Assembly: GCF_014127485.1 (NCBI RefSeq)
Contig: NZ_CP059903.1
Span: 1,426,001 to 1,490,000, forward strand
DNA from: Nocardioides dongkuii
GTDB taxonomy: Bacteria > Actinomycetota > Actinomycetes > Propionibacteriales > Nocardioidaceae
DNA: 64,000 nt
Direction of reading: 5' to 3'
Shown here: one piece after another, positions 60,486-64,000 of the stretch
Layout: each line of letters begins with the position of its first letter
Position numbering within the stretch: the stretch's first letter is position 1
Program-made: the position numbers and the translations under genes
The notes under the pieces: model-generated
Database searches by the model: none
Told to the model about the DNA's origin: nothing
Seen by the model: the letters and a program-made list of their open reading frames with translations, nothing else

Positions 60486-60941
60486 GTGCCACTCTCGGAA
60501 GAGGAGCTTCGACTGCTGGAGCAGATGGAGCGCGCCCTCGTCGAGGAGGATCCCAAGTTCGCCTCCACCCTGCGCGGCACGTCGCTGCGTCGTACCGCCC
60601 GCCGCCGCGCCATCGCCGCCGGTGCGGTCTTCGTCCTCGGGGTCTGCGTCCTGATGGCCGGGGCGATCACGAACCTCTGGGTGGTCGGCATCGCGGGCTT
60701 CGTCGTGATGCTGGGCTCGGCCACCATCGCGCTCAACGCCATCCGCGGTCAGCAGGCCGCGGCCGCCGCGGACGCCTCCCGCACCGCGGGGCACCCCTCC
60801 CACGGGTTCACCGTCATCGACGGAGGCCGCCGCCCGCGCCGTGGCCGCCAGGCCCGTGCCGGCCGCTCGACCTCCGGCTCCTTCATGGAGCGCATCGAGG
60901 AGCGCTGGCGCCGACGCCGCGAGGAGAACGGCGGCTTCTGA
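60486..60941 (+). CDS. DUF3040 membrane protein
   Basis: A 151-residue protein starting PLSEEELRLLEQMERALVEEDPKFASTLRG, the DUF3040 signature. Two hydrophobic helices follow (about 44-64 and 68-88), then a basic tail with FMERIEERWRRRREE. It matches the Rv2169c-type gene near mraZ. GTG at 60486 has GGAGG 6 nt upstream. TAAGAT at 60422-60427 may be its -10 hexamer. Confidence 0.9.
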   Translation: MPLSEEELRLLEQMERALVEEDPKFASTLRGTSLRRTARRRAIAAGAVFVLGVCVLMAGAITNLWVVGIAGFVVMLGSATIALNAIRGQQAAAAADASRTAGHPSHGFTVIDGGRRPRRGRQARAGRSTSGSFMERIEERWRRRREENGGF

Positions 60942-60949
60942 GCGCCGGC

Positions 60950-63337
60950 TCAGCCGACGTGGTCGACGACCCCGCCGTGCACGGCCTCGGTGCGACCCCC
61001 GGTCGGGCGTGAGGTCCCCGCCGACCGGCGGAACAGCGAGCGCGGCCACCACTCAGCCCGACGACGGGCCCGCGGCGTCGCCCCCGCCTGCAGGGCCGCG
61101 ACGCACGTCTCCGCCTCCTGCCGCAGCGAGCCCGGGTCGGCGGCGGCGCGCGCGTAGCGCTGCTGCTCGAGGGCGGCCACGATCCGGTCCAGGGCCCGGA
61201 CGGCGCCGGGGGCCACGTGGGCGCCGGTGGCGGGACGCTCGGCGGGCTCGGGCGAGGGCGTCCCGAGGTGACCCACCAGCCGCTCGCGGGTCTCCCGCGG
61301 CGAGCGCCGGTCGGGCCAGGTGACGCCGAGGTCGGTGGCGGTGTCGCGGAGCTCGGCCCAGACCTCCTCCGGGCCGCCGTCGAGGCGACGCTCGCCCCGG
61401 GAGCGGCGGACCAGCCGGGGGACCGCCACCAGCAGGACCAGCAACGCGGCCCCGCCGACGCCGCCGGCGACGGCCGGCCACGGGACGCCGCCCGCCTGGT
61501 CGCCCTCCTGCTCGGCGGCCGTCTCGGTGGGCTCCGCGGTGGGGACCTTGCTCGCGTCGGGTCGCGGCGCGGCGTCGTTCGAGGGCTCGGCGGACGCGGT
61601 GGAGATGCCCGGGTCCTCGCCGCTCCCGACCTCGAAGTCGGTGTAGGACGGTGCGCTCGCCGCACGGTCCGGCGGGGTCGGCTCGAACGGTGTCCAGCCG
61701 GCGCCGGGGATGAACAGCTCGGGCCAGCTGTGCAGGTCGAAGGAGCTGTACTCGTAGGTGTCGGGACCGACCGGGTCGGGTGTCAGGAAGCCGACCGCGA
61801 CCCGCGCCGGGATGCCCAGCGAGCGGGCCATCACCGCCATCGCCGAGGCGAACTGCTCGCAGTACCCCTCGCGGCCGTCGGGTCCCTCGGTGAGGAAGGC
61901 GAGCAGGTCGTCGCCCCCGTTGCCGAGGCTGACGTCGAGGTTGTACTCGAAGCCGCCGTCCTCGCGGAACCAGTCCTGGAGGACGACCGCCTTCTCGTAG
62001 CGCGACGGGGCGTTCTCGGTGACCGCCGAGGCGAGCTGGCGGACGGCGGGGGGCAGGTCGGCGGGCAGCTCGACGAACTCCTGGGCGACCGCCCCGATCG
62101 ACGACGGGGCGGCCAGCATCGCCGCCGGCCGGCGGTCGAGCTCGACCGCGGTCATGTCGTACTCCAGGCCTGCGGTGTCGAGGTCCTCGTCGCCTGCGAT
62201 GAAGTCCATGGTGGCCTCGTCGTAGCGCCAGTCGCCGTCGGCGTCGATCTCGCTCACCGGCGCCTGGGTCGGCAGCCAGGTGGAGTCGAAGGCGTCGGTG
62301 ATCTCGACCCGGTAGTCGTGCTCCTCGCGCGCCACCGAGTCGTCGACGCCCTCCAGCGCCGGCATCGGGCCGTCCGGGCGCTGGTCGGTGGGGATGTCGC
62401 GGTCCCCGGAGGTCCACTCCTCCTCGGAGAACCTGTTCAGCACCGAGATCCGCAGGTAGCGCGGGTCGGGGTCGTCGGTGGTCACCGTGAGCAGCGGTAC
62501 GTCGTCGTCGCGCTTGAGGTCGCGGCGCATGTCGGTCATCGGGTTGCGCAGGGTGATCTCGTCGTCCGAGCCCGTCCCCGGGCCGAGGTCGACCAGCTGG
62601 ATGTCGAGGGTCGGGATGGCGAGTGGGACGACGATCGCGAGGGCGGTCGCGACGCCGCCGATGGCGCCGGCGCTGGAGCGTGCGCTGCCGGTGCGGACCT
62701 CGAAGGTGCTCGGGTCGGTGAGCAGGGCGTCCTCGCCGAGCGGCCGGCCCCAGCGGGCGACCTGCTCGTTCTCGTGCAGGAACAGCAGGGTGAGGAAGCC
62801 GGCGGCGGTCAGCGCGAAGACCCACCACGGGATGCCGGTCTCCAGCATGCTCACCGGGACGGTGAAGACGGCCAGCAGCGGCAGCCCGGCGAGGGGCACC
62901 CGCCGGATCGTGCAGGCGAGCAGGTCGACGAGCACCAGGCAGGCCAACCCGCCGGCCACGAGCAGCGGGTCGATGGGAGCGGCACGGGCGGGGACCGGCG
63001 GGGCGTAGCGGTTGGCGCTCTGCGCGGCGTCGCGGAAGGCGGCCACCAGGTCGGCGTACCCGGGGCCGACGGGCAGCGGGCTGCCGGTCAGCGACCAGGT
63101 CGCCACCAGGGTGCCGAGCACGAGCTGCAGGCCCACGACGACGACGCCGGGCAGGCGCCACCACCGGGCGAGCGCGCCGGTGCCGGCCACGACCACGGCG
63201 AGCAGGAGCAGGGGACGGAGGTAGCCGGCGGAGTCGAGGGCGAACCCGCGCCAGGTCAGCATCGAGACCCAGGTCGTGGCCGCGGCCACCGCCGCCAGGA
63301 GCAGGGCGGCCGACAGGCTGCCGCGTGCCCGGCTCAT
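60950..63337 (-). CDS. transglutaminase-like membrane protein (DUF3488/TgpA type)
   Basis: A 795-residue protein. Six or more N-terminal helices (1-210) precede an extracytoplasmic transglutaminase-like core with EGYCEQFASAMAVMARSLGIPAR (catalytic Cys), FDLHSWPELFIPGAGW (His) and FEPTPPD (Asp). A further helix near 635-655 precedes a cytoplasmic DUF4129-like tail. Its start overlaps the DUF58 stop by 4 bp; with MoxR ATPases these form a membrane module near the dcw cluster whose function is not established. Confidence 0.9.
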   Translation of the reverse strand: MSRARGSLSAALLLAAVAAATTWVSMLTWRGFALDSAGYLRPLLLLAVVVAGTGALARWWRLPGVVVVGLQLVLGTLVATWSLTGSPLPVGPGYADLVAAFRDAAQSANRYAPPVPARAAPIDPLLVAGGLACLVLVDLLACTIRRVPLAGLPLLAVFTVPVSMLETGIPWWVFALTAAGFLTLLFLHENEQVARWGRPLGEDALLTDPSTFEVRTGSARSSAGAIGGVATALAIVVPLAIPTLDIQLVDLGPGTGSDDEITLRNPMTDMRRDLKRDDDVPLLTVTTDDPDPRYLRISVLNRFSEEEWTSGDRDIPTDQRPDGPMPALEGVDDSVAREEHDYRVEITDAFDSTWLPTQAPVSEIDADGDWRYDEATMDFIAGDEDLDTAGLEYDMTAVELDRRPAAMLAAPSSIGAVAQEFVELPADLPPAVRQLASAVTENAPSRYEKAVVLQDWFREDGGFEYNLDVSLGNGGDDLLAFLTEGPDGREGYCEQFASAMAVMARSLGIPARVAVGFLTPDPVGPDTYEYSSFDLHSWPELFIPGAGWTPFEPTPPDRAASAPSYTDFEVGSGEDPGISTASAEPSNDAAPRPDASKVPTAEPTETAAEQEGDQAGGVPWPAVAGGVGGAALLVLLVAVPRLVRRSRGERRLDGGPEEVWAELRDTATDLGVTWPDRRSPRETRERLVGHLGTPSPEPAERPATGAHVAPGAVRALDRIVAALEQQRYARAAADPGSLRQEAETCVAALQAGATPRARRRAEWWPRSLFRRSAGTSRPTGGRTEAVHGGVVDHVG

Positions 63338-64000
63338 CGGGTGCCCGCCCGCTGGGGCGCCCGGGTGCTGGTGCGGGCCAGCTCCTGCCAGACCGACTCG
63401 AGCCGGTCCCGGGGCCGGAGCGGCACCGAGCGCCACCCCATCTGGGCGAGCACGGGGGAGGCGCCGCCGGTCCCGGGGCCGGTCCAGGCGTCCACGTCGA
63501 GGGCGACGGCCAGCGCCGCGTCGGTGTGGTGCTGCATGCGCCGCAGGACCGGCGCGTCGAACGCCTCGACCGCGCCGAGGACCGCGACGGTCAGGCCGCC
63601 GTGCGCCTGCTCGCTGAGCCACCCGGTGTCGAGCCGGGGTGCCTGGACGGGGGCGAGGACCGCGAGCGCCTCGAGCAGGGCCGCGCCGTTGAGGTCCGCG
63701 TCGCGCAGGTGCCAGGCGGCGCTCCGGTCCTCGCCGGCCGCGGTGACCAGCCGGACGGTGAAGCCGCGCCGGGTCAGGTGCACGGCGATCGAGGCCGCGG
63801 CGGACACCGCGGCCTCCAGCGACGAGGCGATCCCCTGGCCGCGGTGCGCGCGGAGCCGGTTGTCGAGGAAGAGCGTGGCGCGCGACTGCCAGGGCTGCTC
63901 CTCGCGCCGGACCATCAGCTCGCCCACCCGCGCGGAGCTGCGCCAGTGCACGCGGCGCAGGTCGTCCCCGCGGCGGTACTCCCGGACCGTCACGTCCTCC
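63334..64000 (-). CDS. DUF58 domain protein, C-terminal part
   Basis: The visible 221 codons end a DUF58 protein and continue beyond the right edge. VREYRRGDDLRRVHWRSSARVGELMVRREE is the DUF58 signature (usually GxxFGxxREYxxGDDxRxIxW), followed by a von Willebrand A-like region with LFLDNRLRAHRGQG. The C-terminus is variable and arginine rich. It overlaps the transglutaminase gene by 4 bp; a MoxR-type ATPase is expected next, outside the window. Confidence 0.88.
   Translation of the reverse strand, partial: EDVTVREYRRGDDLRRVHWRSSARVGELMVRREEQPWQSRATLFLDNRLRAHRGQGIASSLEAAVSAAASIAVHLTRRGFTVRLVTAAGEDRSAAWHLRDADLNGAALLEALAVLAPVQAPRLDTGWLSEQAHGGLTVAVLGAVEAFDAPVLRRMQHHTDAALAVALDVDAWTGPGTGGASPVLAQMGWRSVPLRPRDRLESVWQELARTSTRAPQRAGTR

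Overview
The window is chromosomal DNA of a high-GC, GTG-rich actinobacterium. Gene content and order suggest a Nocardioides-like member of the Propionibacteriales, but that is an inference without database support. Much of it follows a gene order I know from the dcw-flanking part of actinobacterial chromosomes (Mycobacterium tuberculosis about Rv2169c to Rv2196). In window order these are qcrB-qcrA-qcrC-ctaE, trpD, a DEDDh exonuclease/UvrC-like protein, a NlpC/P60 hydrolase, fadD, SRPBCC and ArsA proteins, a glucokinase, a PlsC-type acyltransferase, class II DAHP synthase, PASTA kinase with an Rv2175c-like regulator, a prenyl synthase, metF, dinB, a DUF3040 protein, and transglutaminase plus DUF58.

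Layout. 1-2823 (minus) is the cytochrome bc1/aa3 block, with a divergent CtaG-like assembly protein, an atypical receiver and trpD. 5.3-9.99 kb holds small genes, the exonuclease/UvrC-like protein and a NYN-domain protein. 10.0-11.3 kb is a c-di-AMP (ydaO-type) riboswitch ahead of a secreted NlpC/P60 peptidase, followed by two membrane metallopeptidases. 13.8-25 kb carries fadD, SRPBCC, ArsA, two tandem ROK kinases, a lipase-like hydrolase, acyltransferase and a MacRS-like two-component system. 25-31.5 kb holds glpK-DUF1028, a phosphofructokinase with PPi-type residues, an EEP-family protein, a nucleotidyltransferase and a permease. 31.5-38.4 kb has two DAHP synthases of different classes flanking a threonine aldolase and a phosphorelay-like pair.

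38.4-50.8 kb is the accessory part. It has a 29-G tract between copies of a 13-mer, a NERD protein, a decayed DUF222/HNH gene behind an SOS-type leaderless promoter, a glycosyltransferase-oxidoreductase-MDR operon, EamA and endonuclease IV, a two-component system, and a SipW-type signal peptidase with two probable substrates. 50.8-64 kb returns to the backbone, including an SOS-box-headed HEPN/methyltransferase/dinB group.

Genes are packed in translationally coupled strings, often with 4-bp ATGA/GTGA overlaps. At least 18 starts have a TANNNT-like hexamer exactly 6-7 nt upstream, which points to widespread leaderless transcription. Convergent junctions carry small repeats or CTAG stop overlaps. 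The most unusual signals are the 29-G tract and its related 35-bp inverted repeat, the SOS box that fills a promoter spacer, the SipW/TasA-like/RTX locus, and a class I DAHP synthase lacking two conserved active-site lysines. I saw no tRNA, rRNA, CRISPR array or intact insertion sequence.
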